8,820 nt of DNA from the NCBI GenBank assembly GCA_028703215.1, contig JAQVNH010000033.1, forward strand, positions 1 through 8,820, in the 5' to 3' direction. Source of the stretch: Eubacteriales bacterium (lineage in GTDB: Bacteria > Bacillota > Clostridia > Acetivibrionales > STF1-152). Below the pieces are notes generated by a model. The model had not been told where the DNA came from. It did not search any database and was given only the letters and a program-made list of their open reading frames with translations. A program made the translations under genes and the position numbers. Each line of letters starts with the position of its first letter. Position 1 is the first letter of the stretch. Positions 1 to 6,687 of this stretch are shown here, one piece after another.

Positions 1-640
1 CGATTTGTACAATCAAATCAAGGAGGGGACGGTAAAGGATCTTAATCTGATTCTGAAAGCCGATGTCCAGGGTTCGGAGGAAGCCTTGAAACAATCCCTG
101 GCAAAACTTGGCAACAGCGAAGTCAAAGTCAGGATCTTACACAGCGGCGTTGGAGCGATCAGCGAGGCTGATGTAAGTCTTGCGGAGGTCACGAATGCAA
201 TAATCATCGGATTTAATGTCAGACCGGGCTCCAATGTCAAGAGTATTGCGGAAGCAGCAAATGTTGATATCAGACTATACAGGATAATATATAACGCTAT
301 CGAGGATATTGAAGCCGCTCTGAAGGGCATGCTTTCCGTCAAGTATAAGGAAGTCGTTCTGGGTCATGCCGAAGTTCGCCAGATTTTCAAGGTAACGGGC
401 ATCGGAACTATCGCAGGCTGCTACGTTACCGACGGAAAAGTTCTCAGGGGCTCGGATGTACGTCTGGTCAGAGACGGTATCGTCATACACGAAGGCAAGC
501 TTGGCTCGCTTAAGAGATTCAAGGATGACGTGAAGGAAGTTGCTCAGGGCTATGAATGCGGAATGTCCTTTGAAAAGTATAACGATCTTAAAGAGGGGGA
601 CGTTATCGAAGCATTTGAAATGGAAGAAGTCAAAAGATAG
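1..640 (+). CDS. infB: Translation initiation factor IF2, C-terminal part (5' truncated by window)
   Basis: IF2 is the GTPase that brings initiator fMet-tRNA to the 30S subunit and promotes 50S joining. Only the last ~212 codons are here; the reading frame (first full codon at 2) is open to the left edge, so the TTG at 5 is internal and the G domain lies outside the window. The segment starts with the IF2 domain III signature KADVQGS (about residues 20-26), continues with the ILHSGVGAISEADV and NVRPGSNVKSIAEA stretches, and ends with the C2 beta-barrel that contacts fMet-tRNA (GHAEVRQIFKV, then GTIAGCYVTDG). The terminal VIEAFEMEEVKR is typical of the family. The stop overlaps the rbfA Shine-Dalgarno, as expected for the conserved infB-rbfA pair. 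Identification is secure. Confidence 0.97.
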   Translation, partial: DLYNQIKEGTVKDLNLILKADVQGSEEALKQSLAKLGNSEVKVRILHSGVGAISEADVSLAEVTNAIIIGFNVRPGSNVKSIAEAANVDIRLYRIIYNAIEDIEAALKGMLSVKYKEVVLGHAEVRQIFKVTGIGTIAGCYVTDGKVLRGSDVRLVRDGIVIHEGKLGSLKRFKDDVKEVAQGYECGMSFEKYNDLKEGDVIEAFEMEEVKR

Positions 641-643
641 GAG
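639..643 (+). promoter_or_regulatory. Ribosome binding site deciding the rbfA start
   Basis: AGGAG overlaps the infB stop codon. It lies 9 nt before the TTG at 653 but directly abuts the in-frame TTG at 644. Normal spacing therefore favours 653. Confidence 0.7.
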
Positions 644-652
644 TTGGATACT

Positions 653-1012
653 TTGACAGGCAGAACAAACAGGATCTCCGCCGAGATGAGGAAGGAGATA
701 AGCGATATACTGCAGCGTGACCTGAAAGACCCGAGGATCCCTGAGTTGATCAGCGTAGTTTCAGTAGATCTGTCACGAGATTTTAGATATGCAAAAATAT
801 ATATCAGCATGATCGGAAATCCGGAGGAAAAACAAAATGCACTCGAGGGGCTGCGGAGCGCTGCGGGGTTTATAAGAAGAGAGATCGGACAGAGAATAAA
901 AGTACACCATACTCCCGAGCTGATCTTTGAAATTGACAGCTCGATAGAGTACGGGGTCTATATGTCGGAACTTATCAACAGGACCTTAAAAGATGATGAA
1001 ACCAAAAATTGA
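653..1012 (+). CDS. rbfA: 30S ribosome-binding factor RbfA
   Basis: RbfA binds free 30S subunits and helps mature the 5' end of 16S rRNA; it is also linked to cold adaptation in other bacteria. The product is 119 aa from the TTG at 653, normal for the family. Visible family features are the N-terminal helix RISAEMRKEISDIL, the DLKDPRI motif, the VDLSRDFRYAKIYIS strand region and the C-terminal PELIFEIDSSIEYG, together forming the type II KH-like fold. An in-frame TTG at 644 would add three residues, but the Shine-Dalgarno would then touch the start codon, so 653 is preferred. The 3' end overlaps the next gene by 20 nt, suggesting translational coupling. The non-ATG start is unusual but supported by spacing. 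Confidence 0.95.
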   Translation: MTGRTNRISAEMRKEISDILQRDLKDPRIPELISVVSVDLSRDFRYAKIYISMIGNPEEKQNALEGLRSAAGFIRREIGQRIKVHHTPELIFEIDSSIEYGVYMSELINRTLKDDETKN

Positions 1013-1985
1013 TCTTTGGGAAAAAATCGCAAAAATCCTTATTGAGGCAAAAAAAGTCATAATTCTTCCGCATGTTGACGCAGACGGAGATGCACTCGGT
1101 TCATCCTTCGCGTTAGGCCTTGCTCTTTATGACAAGGGTAAGGAAGTAAAGATCGTTCTTGGGGAGGATATGGGAAAAGTCTACTCATCCCTCCCGGGAA
1201 GACATCTGATATCTAAACCGGAAAATACTTTTCCGGATGGAGCAACAGCGGTGGCAATCGACACGGGAGATACCGAACGGCTCGGCTCGAGGGTATCATT
1301 ATTCAACAATGCCGATGTGACCGTGAATATCGATCATCATATAACCAATACTGATTTTGCGCAGAATAATTTAGTCATAACAGAATGTTCCGCTGCAGGT
1401 GAAATAATCTTCCATTTGCTGAAGAAGATGGATTCGGAAATAACCAGGGATATTGCAGAATGCCTTTATATAGCAATTTCCACAGATACAGGCGGATTCA
1501 GATACAGCAATACGACAGCCGATACTTTTTTTATTGCGGCGAGACTTGCCTCGAAGGGCATTGATATTGCAGAGATTTCCAAAAGGGTCTTTGAAACGAT
1601 AACGCTTCAAAAACTAAGATTGAGAGCCGAAGCCGTCAATAATCTTGAACTTGTCGCTGGCGGAAAGGTTGCCGTCGTTACATTAAGGAGGTCTCTGTTC
1701 GAAAAATTAGGAACGCGCGATGAAGAGGCGGACGGAATTGTAAATATAGCAAGGACAATTGAGGGAGTTGAGGTATCCGTGCTTTTTACGGAAACCGCAA
1801 CAGGCAAAATAAAAGTCAATTTCCGCTCAAACGACTATGTTGACGTATCAGAGATCGCATCGTATTTTTCGGGCGGAGGACATGTCAGGGCTGCGGGAAG
1901 CACAATGGAAGGAAAACTTGAAACTGTCAGGGAGGCAGTAGTCGCAAGAATTTTAGAGTATGTGCGGGATACAGGGGAAAAATGA
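993..1985 (+). CDS. nrnA: DHH/DHHA1 phosphoesterase, NrnA-type oligoribonuclease / pAp phosphatase
   Basis: The NrnA family degrades short RNA oligonucleotides and, in several members, dephosphorylates 3'-phosphoadenosine 5'-phosphate. The 330-aa protein carries all expected metal-site motifs: HVDADGDALGSS at residues 27-38, AIDTGD around D90, the eponymous DHH at 114-116, and STDTGG around D165. A C-terminal DHHA1 domain has the substrate-binding GGGHVRAAG at 294-302. Start: ATG 993 has AGGA nine bases upstream (980-983); a second ATG follows at 996. It overlaps rbfA by 20 nt and its TGA is interleaved with the truB start. Its place between rbfA and truB is common in Firmicutes. The family is certain; which substrate dominates in vivo cannot be read from sequence. 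Confidence 0.93.
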   Translation: MMKPKIDLWEKIAKILIEAKKVIILPHVDADGDALGSSFALGLALYDKGKEVKIVLGEDMGKVYSSLPGRHLISKPENTFPDGATAVAIDTGDTERLGSRVSLFNNADVTVNIDHHITNTDFAQNNLVITECSAAGEIIFHLLKKMDSEITRDIAECLYIAISTDTGGFRYSNTTADTFFIAARLASKGIDIAEISKRVFETITLQKLRLRAEAVNNLELVAGGKVAVVTLRRSLFEKLGTRDEEADGIVNIARTIEGVEVSVLFTETATGKIKVNFRSNDYVDVSEIASYFSGGGHVRAAGSTMEGKLETVREAVVARILEYVRDTGEK

Positions 1986-2872
1986 TGAACGGGGTACTAA
2001 ACCTTATCAAACCTCCCGGGATGACTTCTTTTGATGTTGTGCGCCTGATAAAAAAAGCCGTCGGGGAGAAAAAAGTCGGACATTCCGGGACTCTTGACCC
2101 TGCAGCGTCAGGTGTGCTGCCGGTCTTTGTCGGCAGAAACGCGACAAAGACCATAGGATATTTGGACAGGACCGAAAAATCCTACAGGGCGGTGATGCGA
2201 CTTGGCGTTGAAACTGATACAATGGATGCCGAAGGCAATGTTCTGAAACTCATGCCGGCAAAAGTGAATAAGAGCGATATCACGGAAGCGGCACTTGGAT
2301 TTATAGGAGAGATCGAACAAATACCTCCGATGTATTCGGCGGTAAAACAAAAGGGAAAAAAACTTTATGAGCTTGCCAGACAGGGATTAACAGTTGAAAG
2401 AAGCCCTCGCAGAATAATGATCTATAAGCTGGACATAGTTGAATTTGAAGGAGATTACGCGATCCTGGATGTGAAGTGCTCAAGCGGAACTTACATAAGA
2501 ACGCTGTGCTCGGATATCGGAAAGAAACTCGGATGCGGGGCTCATTTGGCTTTTCTTGTAAGGACCGCCTCGGGCCCGTTCAATATTGGAGAAGCTTTTA
2601 CACTTGAAGACGCGATTCGAAAATTGAGCATCGGAGAAACAGGAGAATTGCTTCTGCCTGCCGATTATGCGTTGAAGAGCCTGGATCGCGTCACAATAAG
2701 TGAAAAAAATGCGGCAAGGTTTAGAAACGGAATGACGATACCGGCAGACGGAGAAACCGAACCCGGTTCAAAAACAAGAGTCTATTCATGTGGTGGCGAG
2801 CTGCTCGGAGTAGCAGAAACCTTGATCAAGGATGAGAATAAATATTTCAAACCCGAAAAAATTTTTTCGTGA
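1985..2872 (+). CDS. truB: tRNA pseudouridine(55) synthase TruB
   Basis: TruB isomerises U55 in the T-loop of nearly all tRNAs to pseudouridine. The N-terminal NGVLNLIKPPGMTSFDVV and HSGTLDPAASGVLPV (catalytic Asp is residue 38 from ATG 1985) are diagnostic. IPPMYSAVKQKGKKLYELARQG and SGTYIRTLCSDIG are the other conserved active-site and RNA-contact motifs, and the last ~65 residues form a divergent PUA-like tail. Two adjacent ATGs exist (1982 and 1985). The AGGGG at 1973-1977 is 4 nt from the first and 7 nt from the second, and family members usually begin at the position of the second, so 1985 is preferred by a small margin. The start overlaps the nrnA stop, so translation is probably coupled. 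Confidence 0.95.
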   Translation: MNGVLNLIKPPGMTSFDVVRLIKKAVGEKKVGHSGTLDPAASGVLPVFVGRNATKTIGYLDRTEKSYRAVMRLGVETDTMDAEGNVLKLMPAKVNKSDITEAALGFIGEIEQIPPMYSAVKQKGKKLYELARQGLTVERSPRRIMIYKLDIVEFEGDYAILDVKCSSGTYIRTLCSDIGKKLGCGAHLAFLVRTASGPFNIGEAFTLEDAIRKLSIGETGELLLPADYALKSLDRVTISEKNAARFRNGMTIPADGETEPGSKTRVYSCGGELLGVAETLIKDENKYFKPEKIFS

Positions 2873-2884
2873 TCATATAAGCAG

Positions 2885-2890
2885 CCGGAG
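2885..2890 (+). promoter_or_regulatory. Ribosome binding site deciding the ribF start
   Basis: CCGGAG lies 7 nt before the ATG at 2898. The longer in-frame ATG at 2832 lies inside truB without a good site and would add 22 residues that do not look like the family N-terminus. Confidence 0.55.
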
Positions 2891-2897
2891 ACAAACG

Positions 2898-3824
2898 ATG
2901 CAAGTAATTTATAATGCCGATGAGATGAATAACAACTTCAAGGGCGTGGGGCTGGGCAATTTCGATGGGCTCCACATAGGTCATTTTGCCCTTATAAATG
3001 CCCTCATACATGAATCCAGATTCAACGGATATTCATCGCTTATTTACACATTTACAAAACATCCCGAAAATATTTTGAGAAAAAAGCTTTTTACGCCTTT
3101 GCTGACGACAAAAGAAAAGAAGATCGAACTTTTAAAAGACACAGCTTTGGATTATCTGTATTTCGAGGAATTCGACGAGAAGTTTTCCAGGCTGACGCCG
3201 ATTGAGTTTGCCCGGGACATTCTGGCAGGAAAGCTTAAGGCAAAACTAGCCGTGGCGGGGTTCAATTATCGATTTGGCTATAAAGGGCAAGGGAATTCAG
3301 AAATGCTGAAGTCTTTCGGACATCAATTCGATTTTAAAGTCATCATTCTCCCTCCTGTAAGGGTAGAGAAGAATGTCGCCAGCAGTACATTGATACGAAC
3401 AAATGTAATGAAGGGCAACATGGACATCGTCTTCAAACTTCTTGGCAGGCATTACTCTATCGACGGTACGGTCAGGTCCGGAAAGCAGCTTGGCAGCAAA
3501 CTTGGATTTCCCACAGCAAACATATCGCCCCGAAAGTATATCGTACTGCCGCATAACGGGGTGTACACAACTAAAACGCTTGTTGACGGGAAACTCTATC
3601 AGAGCATCACCAATGTCGGAACTAAGCCAACCACAGGAAGGGGCAATCCGGTCAGCCTTGAGACCCATATATTCGATTTCAATAAAAATATTTACAACCG
3701 GGAGATTGAAGTGTTTTTTGTAAGCAAAATAAGAAACGAGAAGATTTTTTCGGGCATGGATGAACTGGCGCAGCAGGTCAAGAAGGACATTGCCATTGCC
3801 GAAGAATCTCATCGAATGATATAA
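2898..3824 (+). CDS. ribF: Bifunctional riboflavin kinase / FAD synthetase
   Basis: RibF phosphorylates riboflavin to FMN and adenylylates FMN to FAD. From ATG 2898 the protein is 308 aa, the usual length for bacterial RibF. The N-terminal adenylyltransferase domain shows the HxGH-type motif GNFDGLHIGH (residues 20-29), NYRFG (123-127) and SSTLIR (162-167). The C-terminal kinase domain shows LGFPTAN (202-208, the PTAN metal/ATP motif), NVGTKPT and ETHIFDF with the presumed catalytic Glu255. A longer frame from 2832 would overlap truB by 41 nt and is not favoured. The gene lies 25 nt after truB and 24 nt before lgt with no terminator between, so it is probably in the same operon. In many bacteria rpsO follows ribF; here it does not. 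Confidence 0.95.
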   Translation: MQVIYNADEMNNNFKGVGLGNFDGLHIGHFALINALIHESRFNGYSSLIYTFTKHPENILRKKLFTPLLTTKEKKIELLKDTALDYLYFEEFDEKFSRLTPIEFARDILAGKLKAKLAVAGFNYRFGYKGQGNSEMLKSFGHQFDFKVIILPPVRVEKNVASSTLIRTNVMKGNMDIVFKLLGRHYSIDGTVRSGKQLGSKLGFPTANISPRKYIVLPHNGVYTTKTLVDGKLYQSITNVGTKPTTGRGNPVSLETHIFDFNKNIYNREIEVFFVSKIRNEKIFSGMDELAQQVKKDIAIAEESHRMI

Positions 3825-3848
3825 ACCTTAAATGGGAGGGATTGAACT

Positions 3849-4841
3849 GTGAGTTATATTGATTTTCCTAAGCTGGGGATCGAACTAAGCATTGACAGAG
3901 TGGCATTCCGGATATTCGGGATTCCGGTTTACTGGTACGGGATATTCATCGCGCTTGGTTTCGTAGTCGCAATCATTGTTGCATTCAAGCAATGCAACAA
4001 ATTTGGAGTCAAACAGGAAACAATAATCGACGGGATGTTATATGCAACGCCGGTTGCGATAATATTTGCGCGAATTTATTATGTCGCGCTCGAATGGGAT
4101 GAGTACAAAGACAATCTGCTTGAGATCTTTAATATCAGAAAAGGCGGGCTTGCGCTTTTTGGAGTACTTATCGGAGCATTTTTGACAGCTTACGTATATT
4201 TTAAAATCAAAAAACTTCCCTTTCTCAAAACTCTTGATTTTTGCATAGTGTATTTTCCTCTCGTGCAGTCTATCGGCAGATGGGGCAATTTCGTCAACCA
4301 GGAGGTCTACGGAGTCGGCACCGAATTACCTTGGGGAATGACAGGATCGATAATCGGGGACTTGCCGGTGCATCCGTTATTTCTGTATGAGGCGATATGG
4401 AATATGGCCTTGTTTTTTCTGCTTTTATGGTTTAGGAAAAGGAAGAAATTCGACGGAGAGATCGTGTATCTTTACATCATATTCTATGGTATCGGCCGCG
4501 CCTGGATGGAGCTTCTGAGAGACAGACAGTTTAACCTGATGCTTGGAGATCTTAAAATCAATTCATTGATAGCGGGAGCTGTGTCGCTGCTTTTCCTGAT
4601 CGTGCTGATAATAAAGAGAAGAAAAAATAAAAAAATTGCGTCTGTTGAAGCGGGGAGCAGCGAATATGGATATTTGCTGAAGGATAACGATAAAGCGGAG
4701 ATGAAATCAGAGGCGCTCTCTGCTGATCAGGCAGTAACAGCAGACAAGGCTGAGACTGATAAGACGGCTGCAGATGAGACTGAGTCTGACGGGACAGAGG
4801 AGGACAAGTCTGACGAGCCGTCCGGCAAGACAAATATTTGA
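3849..4841 (+). CDS. lgt: Prolipoprotein diacylglyceryl transferase Lgt with acidic C-terminal tail
   Basis: Lgt transfers diacylglycerol from phosphatidylglycerol to the lipobox cysteine of prelipoproteins in the cytoplasmic membrane, the first step of lipoprotein maturation. The GTG start at 3849 has GGGAGGG at 3834-3840, 8 nt away. The multi-membrane-span core (to about residue 255) contains the Lgt signature GRWGNFVNQEVYG (143-155; Arg144 matches E. coli Arg143), HPLFLYE (175-181) and YGIGR (213-217; Tyr213 and Arg217 match E. coli Tyr235 and Arg239). In the conserved GG-rich loop, GGLALFGVLIG (99-109) has Phe104 where E. coli has His103. Residues ~264-330 are a polar, Asp/Glu/Lys/Ala/Thr-rich low-complexity tail that makes the protein longer than usual (about 260-290 aa). 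Core identity is secure; the tail's role is unknown. Confidence 0.94.
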   Translation: MSYIDFPKLGIELSIDRVAFRIFGIPVYWYGIFIALGFVVAIIVAFKQCNKFGVKQETIIDGMLYATPVAIIFARIYYVALEWDEYKDNLLEIFNIRKGGLALFGVLIGAFLTAYVYFKIKKLPFLKTLDFCIVYFPLVQSIGRWGNFVNQEVYGVGTELPWGMTGSIIGDLPVHPLFLYEAIWNMALFFLLLWFRKRKKFDGEIVYLYIIFYGIGRAWMELLRDRQFNLMLGDLKINSLIAGAVSLLFLIVLIIKRRKNKKIASVEAGSSEYGYLLKDNDKAEMKSEALSADQAVTADKAETDKTAADETESDGTEEDKSDEPSGKTNI

Positions 4842-4869
4842 TCAAACATAAACATAATAATGCATTCGG

Positions 4870-6018
4870 GTGATACATTTGCTTTTTCTTGAAAAAACCA
4901 AAACTGCAAGTTTGTTCAAACGATTCGACTATATGCTTCTTACAGCCGTACTCGGCTTGTCGGCACTGGGGCTTGTTGTGCTTAAAAGCGCAACTCTGAC
5001 AATGCCGGGCGGAGGCAGGATACTTGCGGTCCAGACTATCAGTGTCATAATAGGCGTGGTATTGGCTTTGATAATAAGTCTTATAGACGTGGATATATAT
5101 AAAAGCTTCGCCTTGCCGATATTTATTTTATCGATCCTGATGCTGGCGGTTGTTTTGAAATTCGGTTTCGGCATGGAGGAGTTTGGGAGCAATTCCTGGC
5201 TGATGCTGCCCGTCATCAACATGAGCTTCCAACCTTCTGAAATTGCAAAAATTGCATTTATTATTACTGTTTCGCTTTTACTTGAAAACATTAAGGAGAA
5301 GAAGGGCAGGTATAATTATCTTAAACTCTTAGTCTGCGCCGCATTAACAATAGGACTGGTTGTTTTGCAGCGTGATTACGGAACGGCTGTCGTTTTTATC
5401 TTTATATTTGCCACGATATTGTTTATATGGGGGATCAAATACAGATATATCCTTATTTCCGCAATGATAGGCGCCATGGCTGCTCCGCTTGTATGGACCT
5501 TTGTGCTTAATGACGAACGAAAGGAAAGGATCCTTGAATTCCTTTTCCCGGGATCAGACCCTTCGGGAGCAAGTTACCAGGTCGCAAAAGCAAAGATGGC
5601 GATCGGCTCCGGGGGGATTTTTGGAAGCGGGCTCGGACAGGGAATCCAAACTCAGAATCCTGTGGGCGGTATCCCGGTAAAGGAGTCAGACTGCATCTTT
5701 GCCGTGATCGGCGAAGAACTCGGGTTTATAGGGACCGCGCTTGTACTGCTGCTGGTATTTGTCATACTCCTCAGATGCATTTATATAGCCCGCAATTCCG
5801 CAGATAAATTCAGCTCTTATGTGACCATGGGAATAACAGGGATGTTTGCATTTCATTTCTTTGAAAATATCGGAATGAATCTTGGGGTCCTGCCCGTCAC
5901 AGGCGTGCCTCTGCCGTTTGTAAGTCAGGGGGGGACGGCTATGATCTCGAATTATATTGCGATCGGAATAGTTCTCAGCATATCTCTCCGGCGACAAAGG
6001 AAGCATCACCCCTATTGA
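4870..6018 (+). CDS. rodA: SEDS-family peptidoglycan polymerase, RodA type
   Basis: SEDS proteins polymerise lipid II into glycan strands with a class B PBP partner; RodA acts in elongation. The 382-aa protein is strongly hydrophobic with about ten membrane segments. Visible motifs are FQPSEIAK (120-127), QRDYGTA (167-173), GSGLGQGIQTQ, ESDCIFAVIGEELG with the catalytic-type Asp274, and NLGVLPVTGVPLPFVSQGG (337-355). NIGMNLGVLPVTG and the FAVIGEE context resemble RodA more than FtsW/SpoVE. The common SYGG reads SQGG here. Start choice is open: GTG 4870 has no clear ribosome site, while TTG 4879 has GGTGA 5 nt upstream and would shorten the protein by three residues. It is 28 nt after lgt, and a terminator follows at 6058. 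No class B PBP partner is adjacent in this unit. Confidence 0.9.
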   Translation: MIHLLFLEKTKTASLFKRFDYMLLTAVLGLSALGLVVLKSATLTMPGGGRILAVQTISVIIGVVLALIISLIDVDIYKSFALPIFILSILMLAVVLKFGFGMEEFGSNSWLMLPVINMSFQPSEIAKIAFIITVSLLLENIKEKKGRYNYLKLLVCAALTIGLVVLQRDYGTAVVFIFIFATILFIWGIKYRYILISAMIGAMAAPLVWTFVLNDERKERILEFLFPGSDPSGASYQVAKAKMAIGSGGIFGSGLGQGIQTQNPVGGIPVKESDCIFAVIGEELGFIGTALVLLLVFVILLRCIYIARNSADKFSSYVTMGITGMFAFHFFENIGMNLGVLPVTGVPLPFVSQGGTAMISNYIAIGIVLSISLRRQRKHHPY

Positions 6019-6057
6019 TTTTCACTTTTAAAACTGTATTTTGTGGATGGTAATTTT

Positions 6058-6088
6058 GGTGCACAATATCTTGTGTGCCTTTATTTTT
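6058..6088 (+). terminator. Rho-independent terminator after rodA
   Basis: The stem GGTGCACAA (6058-6066) pairs with TTGTGTGCC (6071-6079) over 9 bp, including two G-U pairs, with a 4-nt loop TATC. The T-rich tract TTTATTTTT follows at 6080-6088. It lies 39 nt after the rodA stop and before the mraZ promoter, so it separates the translation/lgt/rodA unit from the dcw unit. Confidence 0.75.
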
Positions 6089-6133
6089 GCGCATTTCAAG
6101 AAAAAAATATTTTAAAGAAATGTCAAAAAACAC

Positions 6134-6162
6134 TTGACCTGAGGACAATTATGTTCTAAAAT
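6134..6162 (+). promoter_or_regulatory. Sigma-A promoter of mraZ (dcw cluster)
   Basis: TTGACC (6134-6139) and TAAAAT (6157-6162) are separated by exactly 17 nt. An A-tract-rich stretch just upstream (about 6098-6130) could act as an UP element. The predicted start of transcription is near 6169, giving a leader of about 55 nt that contains the MraZ repeats. It follows a terminator and precedes mraZ, which fits a true transcription start. Confidence 0.8.
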
Positions 6163-6170
6163 GGCAGTGA

Positions 6171-6200
6171 AGTGGTAAGTTGTGGTAAAAAGTGGTTAGT
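6171..6200 (+). promoter_or_regulatory. MraZ operator: three GTGG repeats at 10-bp period
   Basis: Three consecutive 10-bp units read AGTGGTAAGT, TGTGGTAAAA and AGTGGTTAGT, each with a GTGGT core at the same offset. MraZ proteins are known to bind upstream of mraZ at TGGG-like direct repeats with 5-nt spacers, that is a 10-bp period on one helix face. The repeats start at about +2 of the predicted transcript, so binding would block initiation or early elongation. Autoregulation is inferred. Confidence 0.72.
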
Positions 6201-6211
6201 TATCGGCTGAT

Positions 6212-6218
6212 GAGGTGA
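6212..6218 (+). promoter_or_regulatory. Ribosome binding site deciding the mraZ TTG start
   Basis: GAGGTGA is a near-perfect Shine-Dalgarno. Its GAGG core ends 8 nt before TTG 6224. The ATG at 6220 is only 1 nt beyond the site and is in another frame, so TTG is the start. Confidence 0.75.
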
Positions 6219-6223
6219 CATGA

Positions 6224-6655
6224 TTGTTCTACGGCGAATACCAGCATTCAATGGACGCAAAGGGAAGAGTTATAGTACCTGCAAGGTTCAGGATCGGTCT
6301 CGGAGAGAAATTTATCCTGACCAAAGGTCTTGACGATTGCCTTTTCATGTATTCATTGGATGAATGGAGCAATTTTGAAGCAAAATTGAAGTCATTACCG
6401 CTGACAAACAGTTCGGCCCGCGCGTTTGTAAGATTTTTTGCTTCCGGAGCCACAGAATGCGAGGCAGACAAACTGGGAAGGATACTGATCCCTTCAAATT
6501 TAAGACAGTACGCCAACCTTGAAAAGGATTTGTATATCGTCGGAGTATCAACACGGGTTGAGATCTGGGATAAAGAGAGATGGGAGCATTACACAAGCGA
6601 TGAGAACCTGAGTCCTGATTCAGTCGCAGAGAAAATGTCCGAACTCGGGATATAG
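6224..6655 (+). CDS. mraZ: Transcriptional regulator MraZ
   Basis: MraZ is a ring-forming DNA-binding protein that regulates its own promoter and hence the dcw cluster. The 143-aa product has the two tandem SpoVT/AbrB-like half-domains, each with its DxxxR signature: DAKGR at 11-15 followed by VIVPARFR, and DKLGR at 82-86 followed by ILIPSNLR. The N-terminus FYGEYQHSMDAKGR matches the family precisely. The start is TTG 6224, because an in-frame TGA lies directly upstream at 6221-6223; the tempting ATG at 6220 is out of frame. It is the first gene after a sigma-A promoter and a triple GTGG repeat that should be its operator, and rsmH follows after 32 nt. Confidence 0.96.
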   Translation: MFYGEYQHSMDAKGRVIVPARFRIGLGEKFILTKGLDDCLFMYSLDEWSNFEAKLKSLPLTNSSARAFVRFFASGATECEADKLGRILIPSNLRQYANLEKDLYIVGVSTRVEIWDKERWEHYTSDENLSPDSVAEKMSELGI

Positions 6656-6687
6656 CGCTAAAACGGTTAAGATCCGGAAAGGTGATT

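Noticed and set aside
2832..2897. Longer N-terminus for RibF from ATG 2832
   Set aside because: It would overlap truB by 41 nt, lacks a ribosome site, and adds residues not seen in RibF; ATG 2898 fits better.
3297..3812. 171-codon open frame on the - strand opposite ribF
   Set aside because: It lies wholly opposite a well-identified gene, shows no recognisable motif, and is best read as a codon-bias shadow.
5489..5680. 63-codon + strand frame inside rodA
   Set aside because: It is in another frame within a conserved gene and resembles no known protein.
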